A DNA stretch of 8,839 nucleotides from Bacillota bacterium (GTDB taxonomy: Bacteria; Bacillota; Syntrophomonadia; Syntrophomonadales; Syntrophomonadaceae): positions 1 to 8,839 of the forward strand of contig JAGFXV010000123.1 of assembly GCA_017861475.1 (NCBI GenBank), written 5' to 3'. Position numbers and translations under genes: made by a program. Positions 1 to 5,657 of this stretch are shown piece after piece (the first letter of the stretch is position 1; every line of letters begins with the position of its first letter). The notes beneath the pieces are model-generated. The model was not told the origin of the DNA, did not search any database, and was given only the letters and a program-made list of their open reading frames with translations.

Positions 1-275
1 TTATATCCATAACGTTTGTAAAGCCACCGGGAGACTTTTTCATAACCCACCAGCCGGCAAAGCCAATAGTTAACACAAGCTCCGGTCAATGCCCCCGACC
101 AGGCCAGCAGCGCACCGGTCTTAAAACCAAACAGCAGACCTCCGCCGGCGGCCAGAATAATATATGGAAATACCGGAACAGCGGACTGGATTACAAACAG
201 GATAAAAGCAACGGCAGGAGCCCAAACGCCAAACTGCTGAACATAACTGCTCAGCAAGGCCAGATATTCAAACAC
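1..275 (-). CDS. VTT-domain (TVP38/TMEM64, DedA-like) membrane protein, 3' end cut off by window edge
   Basis: Reading the minus strand from a GTG at 275-273 gives about 91 residues without a stop up to the left edge, so only the N-terminal part is present. The product begins VFEYLALLSSYVQQFG, then has a hydrophobic helix (roughly residues 19-45) with a proline-rich stretch SAVPVFPY, then a glycine-rich re-entrant-like segment AAGGGLLFGFKTG and a second helix ending in the pattern GALTGACVNYWLCRLVG. That helix / Gly-rich loop / small-residue helix ending in an R-x-x-G element is typical of the SNARE-associated/VTT superfamily, thought to act as membrane lipid scramblases or transporters. The GTG start has GAGGA about 9 bases upstream; no in-frame ATG is available before an upstream stop. 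It is divergent from cvpA. The family call is good; the substrate is unknown. Confidence 0.8.
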   Translation of the reverse strand, partial: MFEYLALLSSYVQQFGVWAPAVAFILFVIQSAVPVFPYIILAAGGGLLFGFKTGALLAWSGALTGACVNYWLCRLVGYEKVSRWLYKRYGY

Positions 276-318
276 TTGATCAATTCCTCGTCTTTCGTTT
301 CTAATGCTTATTCAGTGT

Positions 319-335
319 ATCATAATCTTTATGAT
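319..335. repeat. Perfect 7-bp dyad in the divergent intergenic region
   Basis: ATCATAA (319-325) and TTATGAT (329-335) are perfect inverted copies separated by TCT. The dyad lies between the divergent VTT-domain gene and cvpA, upstream of the proposed cvpA promoter, and there is no T-tract to suggest a terminator. It could be an operator for a dimeric regulator. It does not match the 7-1-7 Fur/PerR box that I know, and short AT-rich dyads also occur by chance. Confidence 0.35.
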
Positions 336-351
336 TGAAGGTCAGGATATT

Positions 352-380
352 TTAACAGCAGACTAATAAAATATGCTAAT
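352..380 (+). promoter_or_regulatory. Candidate sigma-A promoter for cvpA
   Basis: TTAACA (352-357, five of six matches to the -35 consensus) is followed after 17 bases by GCTAAT (375-380, four of six matches to the -10 consensus). This would place the transcription start near 387, giving a leader of about 40 bases before the cvpA ATG at 426. Spacing is ideal but the -10 is imperfect. The call is inferred from sequence only. Confidence 0.45.
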
Positions 381-425
381 CTAAAAGATAATCAAGAACG
401 CAACGGCAGTCAATGAGGAGCGATA

Positions 426-1058
426 ATGAACAGTCTGGATTATTTACTCCTGGCCTGGCTGGGTATCAGTGCCCTGATCGGTTTCTACCGCGGCAGTCTG
501 GGCGTTGTGGGAGGATTTATCAGCAGTTTGGCGGCACTGGCAGCAGCCTTTATTTACCGCGACGATCTGGCCGTATATCTGGAAAAAGAATTTGGCCTGC
601 AGACCATGCTGGTACAATTCATCGCGGAAAAACTGCCTCAGCCAGTGCTGAGCGGCTCACCGTTGGGTAAACTTCTGCCCTCCCTGCAAACTTTGCCGAT
701 TGTTCAGGATAAACTAAAAGATCTGGCGCAGATGATTTTAATCGCAGCTGCTTTCTTGTTGCTGTTTATTATAATCAGTCAAGGATTGCAATTGATCGTA
801 AAAATTATGGAAACACCCATGCACCGGGGAGCTTTGGGCGGAATAAATCGTCTGGCCGGCATGGCAATCATGGCCGGCAAAGATCTGCTGATCATGGCAG
901 TAGTGTTGGGGATTTCCTATCCTTTTATCCAAAGAGGTGCAGCCATGGGAATCAAGGGCTTGATGAAAGCCTGGTCGCTTATTGATCAATCCCAACTGGT
1001 ACCATATTTGAATTTGCTTTTTACCAGCCTGGAAAAGCTTTTGGGCATTGGTGCATAG
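426..1058 (+). CDS. CvpA family membrane protein
   Basis: This 210-residue integral membrane protein resembles the CvpA (colicin V production) family. Hydrophobic helices lie at about residues 4-20, 25-43, 101-126 and 143-167. The N-terminal pattern LDYLLLAWLGISALIGFYRG, with a conserved F-x-R-G turn after helix 1, and the G-G-I-N-R-L-A-G motif at residues 138-145 are family hallmarks. CvpA was named for a requirement in colicin V export and purF-linked expression in E. coli; its biochemical role in Firmicutes is not settled, though it is often linked to envelope integrity. The ATG at 426 is preceded by GAGGAG at 415-420, a good ribosome-binding site. The overlapping frame starting at 413 lacks a comparable site and is a shadow. 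The family usually has 160-230 residues, so the gene looks intact. Confidence 0.85.
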   Translation: MNSLDYLLLAWLGISALIGFYRGSLGVVGGFISSLAALAAAFIYRDDLAVYLEKEFGLQTMLVQFIAEKLPQPVLSGSPLGKLLPSLQTLPIVQDKLKDLAQMILIAAAFLLLFIIISQGLQLIVKIMETPMHRGALGGINRLAGMAIMAGKDLLIMAVVLGISYPFIQRGAAMGIKGLMKAWSLIDQSQLVPYLNLLFTSLEKLLGIGA

Positions 1059-1117
1059 TTTATCAATCAGATTGAAAAATTAGGTATAACAAATGTATGT
1101 CTGAAAGGGGAATATAA

Positions 1118-2383
1118 ATGACCGAGAAAAACAAAAAGAAAACCCAGGACAGCTGGAGCCGAATGAATGCCAGTGATGTAAAAGCCAGCGAAAAATTCAA
1201 CGCGGGTTACATTGCTTTCCTCAGCCGGGTAAAAACCGAGCGTGAGGCCGTTGCCTATATCAGCGAAGAGGCTCTCAGTCGGGGCTTTAAAGAAATAAAC
1301 CAGATCAAAAGTCTCAAACCCGGCGACAAACTAATGATTAAATTAAAGTCCAAGGCTTTGTTCAAGACCCATTATTACGGTGGAATCAAAAAATACCAAT
1401 GGTTGGCCATACCACTGGCCCTGCACGGGGTAGTGGCCAAAAAGGATGGCCGCATCATCGAAATCTGTATCGGTGAAAAAGCTGATGATCCGGTTTTTAC
1501 CATAGCTGATCTGCTGCCCCATTTGGCCAAGGATCAAATGGAGAAAAAAATGGCGGAGGCCATCAGCGGTGAAAGCCTGAACGCAATTTTAGGCGGCCGC
1601 CCCCTCAATGACAAGGATGAAGAAGCGATCAAGGCCCGCTTGATGGGGATTTTAAAGGACCAATATGACATCGAGGAAGATGATTTTACCAGCGCTGAAT
1701 TGCAACTTGTTCCCGCATTCCCGGCCCGGGAACTGGGGTTGGATCGCAGCATGATCGCCGCCTATGGACAGGATGACCGGGTCAGTGCCTATGCTTCGCT
1801 GATGGCAATTTTGGAAATGGACAAACCTGAAAAATCTGCCATGTGCCTGTTTGTTGACAAGGAGGAGATCGGAAGTTCAGGCAATACCGGCCTGCAGTCC
1901 CTGCTGATCGAAAATGTCTTTGCCGAGTTGATGAACAAAGCAGGACGCAAAGATTACTTCAGCCTGCGCCAGGCTTTGGCCAATTCAGCTGCGATTTCCG
2001 CTGACGTAAATGCGGCGGTGGATCCCAACTACCCGGAAGTCTTTGAAAAAATGAATTGCAGCTTCCTTTCCCGAGGGGTTGTAGTAACTAAATATACCGG
2101 ATCTCGCGGCAAATATGATTCCAATGATGCCAACCCGGAATTTATGGCCCGTATCAGAAAAATTTTCGATGATGCCGGAGTGGTCTGGCAGGTCGGAGAA
2201 CTGGGCAAAGTGGATATCGGGGGGGGAGGAACCGTAGCCCAGTATATTGCCCGTTACGGGATGGAAGTGGTGGACTGCGGCGTAGCCCTTTTGGGCATGC
2301 ACTCACCGTTTGAGGTAGCCAGCAAAGCTGATACCTATATGTCCTATAAAGGTTATCGGGCATTTTTACAGAACTTTATTTAA
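1118..2383 (+). CDS. M18-family zinc aminopeptidase with apparent loss of the first metal-ligand segment
   Basis: This 421-residue cytosolic peptidase belongs to family M18 (aspartyl aminopeptidase / aminopeptidase I), which removes N-terminal residues using two metal ions. Visible motifs are THYYGGIKKYQW (84-95), YGQDDR with the bridging Asp (216-221), the catalytic Glu pair in DKEEIGSSGNTG (247-258), SADV with an Asp at 296, GGGGT (368-372) and the last histidine ligand in GMHSPFE (393-399). In members I remember, such as the Thermotoga enzyme, a stretch with the metal-binding motif H-I-D-S-P-R lies between the N-terminal helix region and THYYGG. Here LKPGDK (66-71) runs through about 12 residues directly into ALFKTHYYGG, and no H-x-D-S-P is present. 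The protein is about 40-50 residues shorter than usual, consistent with an in-frame internal deletion. The ATG at 1118 has AAAGGGG about 9 bases upstream. The enzyme may be inactive, or the assembly may be faulty here. Confidence 0.88.
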   Translation: MTEKNKKKTQDSWSRMNASDVKASEKFNAGYIAFLSRVKTEREAVAYISEEALSRGFKEINQIKSLKPGDKLMIKLKSKALFKTHYYGGIKKYQWLAIPLALHGVVAKKDGRIIEICIGEKADDPVFTIADLLPHLAKDQMEKKMAEAISGESLNAILGGRPLNDKDEEAIKARLMGILKDQYDIEEDDFTSAELQLVPAFPARELGLDRSMIAAYGQDDRVSAYASLMAILEMDKPEKSAMCLFVDKEEIGSSGNTGLQSLLIENVFAELMNKAGRKDYFSLRQALANSAAISADVNAAVDPNYPEVFEKMNCSFLSRGVVVTKYTGSRGKYDSNDANPEFMARIRKIFDDAGVVWQVGELGKVDIGGGGTVAQYIARYGMEVVDCGVALLGMHSPFEVASKADTYMSYKGYRAFLQNFI

Positions 2384-2415
2384 GTATATCGGTTACAGGG
2401 GGGAGGTGACGGGAA

Positions 2416-3468
2416 ATGAGTGAGGGGAAAAGACTTACCGAGATGGTGAGAGCGGCCGGCTGAGGCTCCAAAATAGGGCCGGAGGCCCTGGAACAAGCGT
2501 TAAAAGGATTGGATTTACCTAACGATCCATCTTTACTGGTAGGATTGCATACCCGTGATGATGCCGGGGTATACAAACTGAGTGATGAACATGCCCTCAT
2601 CCAGACCTTGGACTTCTTTACGCCGATGGTTGATGATCCTTATGTTTTTGGCCAGATCGCAGCCACCAATGCCATCAACGATGTCTATGCCATGGGGGGC
2701 AGGCCGCTTTTGACCATGAATGTGGTCTGCTTTCCGCAGTGTGAAGACATGGCCGTTCTGGGCAAGATTCTGGAGGGTGGCCTTAGTAAAATTAAGGAAG
2801 CCGGGGCTCTGCTGGTCGGCGGACATTCGGTGGATGACAACGAACCCAAATACGGACTGGCGGTTACCGGACTGATCGATCCGCAGCAGATCATCAGCAA
2901 CAGCGCAGCCCGTCCCGGAGATTTGCTGTATCTGAGCAAACCGCTCGGCAACGGCGTTATCACTACCGCCATCAAGGCGGAGATGGCCGCATCCGGGGAT
3001 ATAGAGGAAGCGGTGGGCTGGATGACTACGCTCAATAAAGCGGCCAGCGAGGCCATGCAGCAATGCGGTATTAAAGCAGCCACAGATATCACCGGCTTTG
3101 GATTCTTGGGGCATTTGTATGAAATGGCTGTGGCCAGCGATGTAGCGGTGGAAGTCTACGCGCAAATGGTTCCCTTGATGTCCGGTTCGCTAGGTTATGC
3201 GGGGATGGGATTGATCCCGGCCGGGGCATACAACAACCGCGACTATTTGCAGGGAAAAATAAGCTATCATGATGAGATTGACCCTGACCGTCGGGAATTA
3301 TTGTTTTGTCCGGAGACGGCCGGAGGTCTGCTGATGGCGGTCCCAACCGGGCAGGAGCAGGATTTTTTGCGCCGAATGGCAGAAAGCAGGATAAAGGTCA
3401 GCCTGGTCGGGCGGGTGCTGGCGGAGCGATTTGCCCCCATCAGCATTCTGAACCAACCGCGCGCATGA
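2416..3468 (+). CDS. selD: Selenophosphate synthetase SelD, a selenoprotein (Sec16 encoded by in-frame TGA)
   Basis: SelD makes selenophosphate from selenide and ATP, the selenium donor for Sec-tRNA and selenouridine. The frame opens with ATG at 2416, preceded by GGGGGAGGTGA, and has an in-frame TGA at 2461-2463. Read through, the product is 350 residues, close to the 347 of the E. coli enzyme. The N-terminus reads RLTEMVRAAG-U-GSKIGPEAL and aligns with the E. coli active-site loop GAGCGCKI, so the TGA occupies the catalytic Cys17 position (Sec16 here) and the essential lysine is Lys19. Other AIR-synthase-fold ATP/metal sites are intact: DDAGVY (48-53), LDFFTPMVDDP (65-75), GGHSVDD (135-141) and TDITGFGFLGH (223-233). 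A start at the TTG at 2509 would remove the catalytic loop and has no ribosome-binding site. The E. coli Cys19 position is Ser18. It follows the aminopeptidase by 32 bases and may be cotranscribed. Confidence 0.95.
2461..2492 (+). promoter_or_regulatory. Selenocysteine UGA codon with bacterial SECIS-like hairpin
   Basis: The UGA (2461-2463) is followed by a hairpin with a perfect 6-bp stem, AGGGCC (2475-2480) and GGCCCT (2484-2489), closed by the loop GGA (2481-2483). UCC (2467-2469) and GGA (2490-2492) can extend the stem below an asymmetric bulge of A/U residues. The loop begins 17 bases after the UGA and has a G in its first two positions, which fits the known bacterial SECIS rules (apical loop roughly 16-37 bases downstream, G early in the loop) for SelB-directed Sec insertion. 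The hairpin is inside the coding region, as required in bacteria. Confidence 0.8.
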
Positions 3469-3507
3469 TGTAAATGGATAAATAATGCAGGAATTTTGGG
3501 GGAAGAG

Positions 3508-3723
3508 ATGGAGAGAAAATCATTCGAGCTGGGCGATATTGTGCGCATGAAAAAGCAGCACCCCTGCGGCAGCTACAACTGGGAAGTGACCCGGATGGGA
3601 GCCGACATTAAAATCAAATGTCAGGGCTGTGGGAGGATCGTCATGCTTCCCCGCAGCGAGTTTGAGCGCAAATTGATCCAGGTGGTCGAGAAAAAACAGA
3701 CCCCACCTGAAAACAAGGCCTGA
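3508..3723 (+). CDS. DUF951 family protein
   Basis: This 71-residue soluble protein matches the DUF951 (YyzM-like) family: F-E-L-G-D-I-V-R-M-K-K-x-H-P-C-G at the N-terminus, W-E-V-x-R-M-G-A-D-I-K-I-K-C, then CQGCGR and a closing MLPRSEFERKL. The function is not established. The HPCG cysteine plus the C-x-x-C pair and preceding cysteine could bind a metal such as zinc, which is inference. The N-terminal beta-rich LGDIV pattern suggests an SH3-like fold. I chose the ATG at 3508 because GGGGG (3498-3502) sits 5 bases upstream; a TTG at 3496 is in frame but lies inside that site. The gene follows selD by 39 bases with no terminator between. Confidence 0.85.
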   Translation: MERKSFELGDIVRMKKQHPCGSYNWEVTRMGADIKIKCQGCGRIVMLPRSEFERKLIQVVEKKQTPPENKA

Positions 3724-3750
3724 TACGGCACGCCCGTGCACCGACAAAGG

Positions 3751-3788
3751 CTGGCGAGCATATACTGTAGAAGCAGTATACTGGCCAG
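3751..3788. repeat. Imperfect hairpin/dyad upstream of the small unknown gene
   Basis: TATACTG (3761-3767) and CAGTATA (3774-3780) are perfect inverted copies around the loop TAGAAG. Outer arms CTGGC (3751-3755) and GCCAG (3784-3788) pair again across an internal loop. The right half also contains the 10-base palindrome CAGTATACTG (3774-3783). No T-tract follows, so it is not a standard terminator. It ends right beside the G-rich ribosome-binding site of the gene at 3800, so it could shape translation of that gene or act as an operator. A smaller inverted pair GCACG/CGTGC (3728-3739) lies just upstream. Confidence 0.5.
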
Positions 3789-3799
3789 GGGGTGGAGAT

Positions 3800-4012
3800 A
3801 TGAGGCTGAAAGTAGTAGAAAAGCAATTTTCTGCCGGGGATCTGGTTACGATAAAGAATTCCCGCAAGGAAGAACACTTCTGTATTATTGGCTTTAAATA
3901 CAATGAAGAGCATCAGCCGATTGCAATATTAAAGGCCCTTTACAATGAAACCTGCATCATTGAGAAGCCGGTCAGTGAACTAAAAACGCTGCTGATCAGA
4001 GGAAAACTGTAA
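3800..4012 (+). CDS. Small protein of unknown function (70 residues)
   Basis: I do not recognise this protein. It begins MRLKVVEKQFSAGDLVTIKN and has an alternating hydrophobic/polar pattern suggesting a small beta-barrel: FSAGDLVTI, EEHFCIIGFKYN, QPIAILKALYN, TCIIEKPVSELKTLLI. There is no signal peptide or membrane helix. The AGDLVTIKN opening resembles the LGDIVRMKK opening of the DUF951 protein just upstream, so the two may share a similar fold, though this is only an impression. The ATG at 3800 has GGGGGTGG (3788-3795) about 5 bases upstream. A clear ribosome-binding site and a sensible protein composition support a real gene. Confidence 0.7.
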   Translation: MRLKVVEKQFSAGDLVTIKNSRKEEHFCIIGFKYNEEHQPIAILKALYNETCIIEKPVSELKTLLIRGKL

Positions 4013-4059
4013 AAATAAGATTATTAATGTAAATATCTGTAATAATTCATTCAAAATTA

Positions 4060-4088
4060 TTGCATCTGAGTTACAATACTGATATAAT
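4060..4088 (+). promoter_or_regulatory. Sigma-A promoter of the rpsF-ssb-rpsR operon
   Basis: A perfect -10 TATAAT (4083-4088) lies 17 bases after TTGCAT (4060-4065), which keeps the TTG of the -35 consensus. The region upstream is very AT-rich (4013-4060) and could serve as an UP element. It includes the dyad AATAATT (4041-4047) / AATTATT (4055-4061), which overlaps the -35. Transcription would begin near 4095, leaving a leader of about 75 bases before rpsF. Confidence 0.7.
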
Positions 4089-4102
4089 CTATGGAAGTCC
4101 CT

Positions 4103-4143
4103 GCCCCGGATTGATTTCGGGGCCATTACTCGTGTAAACGGGT
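4103..4143 (+). promoter_or_regulatory. Structured leader of rpsF, candidate S6:S18 autoregulatory RNA
   Basis: Two hairpins can form in the 5' leader. The first pairs GCCCCGGA (4103-4110) with TTCGGGGC (4116-4123), one G-U wobble, around loop TTGAT. The second pairs ACTCGT (4128-4133) with ACGGGT (4138-4143), one T-G wobble, around GTAA, a GNRA tetraloop. Neither has a T-tract. It is established that S6:S18 binds a structured motif in rpsF leaders of many bacteria; that this leader is such a site is inference, because I cannot match the conserved CCG-containing element with confidence. Confidence 0.45.
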
Positions 4144-4169
4144 TTAGTCCAGAGGGAGGAGGTGTAAAA

Positions 4170-4463
4170 ATGCGTGATTACGAAATGATGTTTATCATCA
4201 AGCCTGATCTGACTGACGAAGCTTTGGCTGAAGTCAAAGAAAAACTGCACAAGATCATCGATGATTTTGGCGGCGAGTTTGGAAACGAAGTGCCAGGTTG
4301 GGGCAAAAAGCGCATGGCGTACAGGATAGAAGACTATTCAGAGGGTATCTATGCCTTGTGGAATTTCAAGGGCATGCCGGAGACAGTTGCAGAACTGGAT
4401 CGGGTTATAAAGATATCTGACAGCCTGTTACGTCACATAATTATTCGCAAAGACGAAAAATAG
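4170..4463 (+). CDS. rpsF: 30S ribosomal protein S6
   Basis: This 97-residue protein is S6, a component of the 30S platform that binds 16S rRNA together with S18. Recognisable features are the opening MRDYEMMFIIKPDLTDEAL, the central G-W-G-K-K-R-M-A-Y-R-I-E-D-Y-S-E-G-I-Y (residues about 43-61), and the ending LRHIIIRKDEK. Length is normal for Firmicutes. The ATG at 4170 follows an exceptionally strong ribosome-binding region, AGGGAGGAGGTG (4153-4164). It is first in the rpsF-ssb-rpsR operon, 36 bases ahead of ssb, and is driven by the promoter at 4060-4088. Confidence 0.97.
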   Translation: MRDYEMMFIIKPDLTDEALAEVKEKLHKIIDDFGGEFGNEVPGWGKKRMAYRIEDYSEGIYALWNFKGMPETVAELDRVIKISDSLLRHIIIRKDEK

Positions 4464-4499
4464 ATGACGTGTACCTGGTTTTAAATAGGGGGAGTCAGG

Positions 4500-4943
4500 A
4501 TGAATTACAATCGGGTTATTCTTGTGGGCCGTTTGACGCGCGATCCGGAATTAAAATATACAACCAGCGGGACTGCAGTGGCCTCGTTCTCGTTGGCCAT
4601 TAATCGCAGATTCAACCGGGAAGAAACGGATTTTATCGATGTTGTTGCCTGGCGGCAGCAAGCTGAATATTGCGCCAATTATGGCAGCAAAGGCCGCCTG
4701 ATGATGGTGGAAGGCAGACTGCAGGTGCGTAGCTACGAAACCCAGGATGGGCAGAAAAGAAAAGTTACTGAAGTGGTCTCCGATGACCTTAAGTTCCTGG
4801 ACAAACAAGGGACAAGCCAGGGCAGTCATCCCGCCTCAGCAGGAAGAAAAGGCTCGGATGGTTGGGACGATCTGGGTCGCGAAGTTCGCCTGGAGGACAT
4901 TGATATTATTGATAAACCCGAGGATGATGACATCCCCTTTTAG
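4500..4943 (+). CDS. ssb: Single-stranded DNA-binding protein SSB
   Basis: This 147-residue protein binds single-stranded DNA as a tetramer in replication, recombination and repair. The OB-fold occupies about residues 1-105: NRVILVGRLTRDPELKYT, VASFSLAINR, TDFIDVVAWR, A-E-Y-C-A-N-Y-G-S-K-G, and MMVEGRLQVRSYE are all standard SSB strands. A flexible Gly/Ser-rich linker follows. The acidic tip ending DDDIPF is the conserved protein-interaction tail, so the C-terminus is intact. The linker is short, as in many Clostridia. The ATG at 4500 has GGGGGAG (4488-4494) upstream. It lies between rpsF and rpsR, the usual arrangement. Confidence 0.97.
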   Translation: MNYNRVILVGRLTRDPELKYTTSGTAVASFSLAINRRFNREETDFIDVVAWRQQAEYCANYGSKGRLMMVEGRLQVRSYETQDGQKRKVTEVVSDDLKFLDKQGTSQGSHPASAGRKGSDGWDDLGREVRLEDIDIIDKPEDDDIPF

Positions 4944-4969
4944 CAGTTTAGCAGAAGGAGGTTAGCAGC

Positions 4970-5194
4970 TTGAAAAAAGACAAGAGGAAAAAAAGACGCC
5001 AGTGCAATTTCTGCGCTGATAAAATCGAAAGCATAGATTACAAGGATCTGGTTAAACTGCGTCGGTATGTAACGGAAAGAGGCAAGATCCTGCCGCGCAG
5101 AATCACCGGCAACTGTGCCGTGCATCAACGTCAGCTGACCGTGGCTATCAAAAGAGCCAGAACCATGGCCCTGATGCCTTATACGCAGGAGTAA
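4970..5194 (+). CDS. rpsR: 30S ribosomal protein S18
   Basis: This 74-residue basic protein is S18, which pairs with S6 on the 30S platform. Diagnostic segments are [31 protein letters not shown], and the ending [13 protein letters not shown]. It retains four potential zinc ligands, Cys12 and Cys15 (CNFC) and Cys49/His52 (NCAVH), the so-called C+ form. The start is TTG at 4970, set by AGAAGGAGG (4953-4961) 8 bases upstream; no ATG is available. It is the last gene before the terminator at 5204-5239. Confidence 0.96.
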   Translation: MKKDKRKKRRQCNFCADKIESIDYKDLVKLRRYVTERGKILPRRITGNCAVHQRQLTVAIKRARTMALMPYTQE

Positions 5195-5203
5195 AATACT
5201 GGG

Positions 5204-5239
5204 CAAGCCCCCTCTTATAGGCAGGGGGCTTGTTTTTTT
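5204..5239 (+). terminator. Rho-independent terminator after rpsR
   Basis: A perfect 10-bp stem, CAAGCCCCCT (5204-5213) with AGGGGGCTTG (5223-5232), loop CTTATAGGC, is followed immediately by seven T residues (5233-5239). It begins 10 bases after the rpsR stop codon and should end the rpsF-ssb-rpsR transcript. Confidence 0.95.
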
Positions 5240-5326
5240 GCCAAAATAGCGGATATTCCATCGATATTTACAAGCAGGATTTCAATATATGTATGCAGAA
5301 AAGATACCACATGGAGGTGTCCTTTT

Positions 5327-5653
5327 TTGCGCAGTAAAATCAAAGCGATGAATGGTGAATCAAATCTCAGGATCATTGAATGGCTCAAAGCTGAACTGAT
5401 CGAATCTACCAGCGTATTGTTTAAATCCCTGCTTCGATCAGGCAGTGAAGCAACGCTCGATGCCTTGTCCACGATTGTGATTATATGTTATGTATTGGGC
5501 AGGAGAGTGGGCATCAATTATCAGTCCATTGATATGAATATCATGCACAAGATAAACACCACGGTAAATGAGGCATCTGAGATTGAGCAAATGTATGGAG
5601 ATTTAACCGAACTTAAAAAATACTTTGATCGCAGAGAAAACAGGATGAGGTGA
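5327..5653 (+). CDS. MazG-like family protein
   Basis: This 108-residue protein resembles the short MazG-like family of Clostridia: IIEWLKAELIESTSVLFKSL, then TLDALSTIVIICYVLGRRVGI, then EIEQMYGDLTELKKYF. MazG proteins are all-alpha nucleoside-triphosphate pyrophosphohydrolases using an E-x-x-E ... E-x-x-D metal motif. Here E23-x-x-E26 is present, but the second half reads A42-T-L-D45 with a Glu at 41, so the motif is incomplete and catalysis is uncertain. The start is TTG at 5327, fixed by GGAGGTG (5313-5319) 7 bases upstream; the ATG at 5348 lacks a site. The stop TGA (5651-5653) overlaps the ribosome-binding site of the next gene, suggesting coupling. I saw only weak promoter-like matches in 5240-5312, after the terminator. 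Confidence 0.8.
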   Translation: MRSKIKAMNGESNLRIIEWLKAELIESTSVLFKSLLRSGSEATLDALSTIVIICYVLGRRVGINYQSIDMNIMHKINTTVNEASEIEQMYGDLTELKKYFDRRENRMR

Positions 5654-5657
5654 TAAT

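Noticed and set aside
413..670. Overlapping + frame beginning at 413
   Set aside because: It lies in another frame of cvpA, its residues look random, and its start overlaps the cvpA ribosome-binding site.
2533..3165. Long open frame on the minus strand opposite selD
   Set aside because: It is antisense to the well-supported SelD, has no ribosome-binding site or recognisable domain, and is explained by codon bias of the coding strand.
2509..3468. SelD starting at the TTG at 2509
   Set aside because: No ribosome-binding site, and the catalytic N-terminal loop would be lost; the upstream ATG at 2416 with read-through of the TGA explains the conserved sequence.
4041..4061. AT-rich dyad AATAATT/AATTATT as a transcription terminator for the upstream gene
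   Set aside because: The stem is only A-T pairs and there is no T-tract; it is better viewed as part of the AT-rich promoter region.
5267..5295. Possible promoter (TTTACA, then TGTATG after 17 bases) before the MazG-like gene
   Set aside because: The -10 match is only three of six. A promoter is expected after the terminator, but this sequence is too weak to call.
5651..5653. TGA of the MazG-like gene as a second possible Sec codon
   Set aside because: The protein is at its natural end, the TGA overlaps the ribosome-binding site of yybS, and no SECIS-like hairpin or homologous extension follows.
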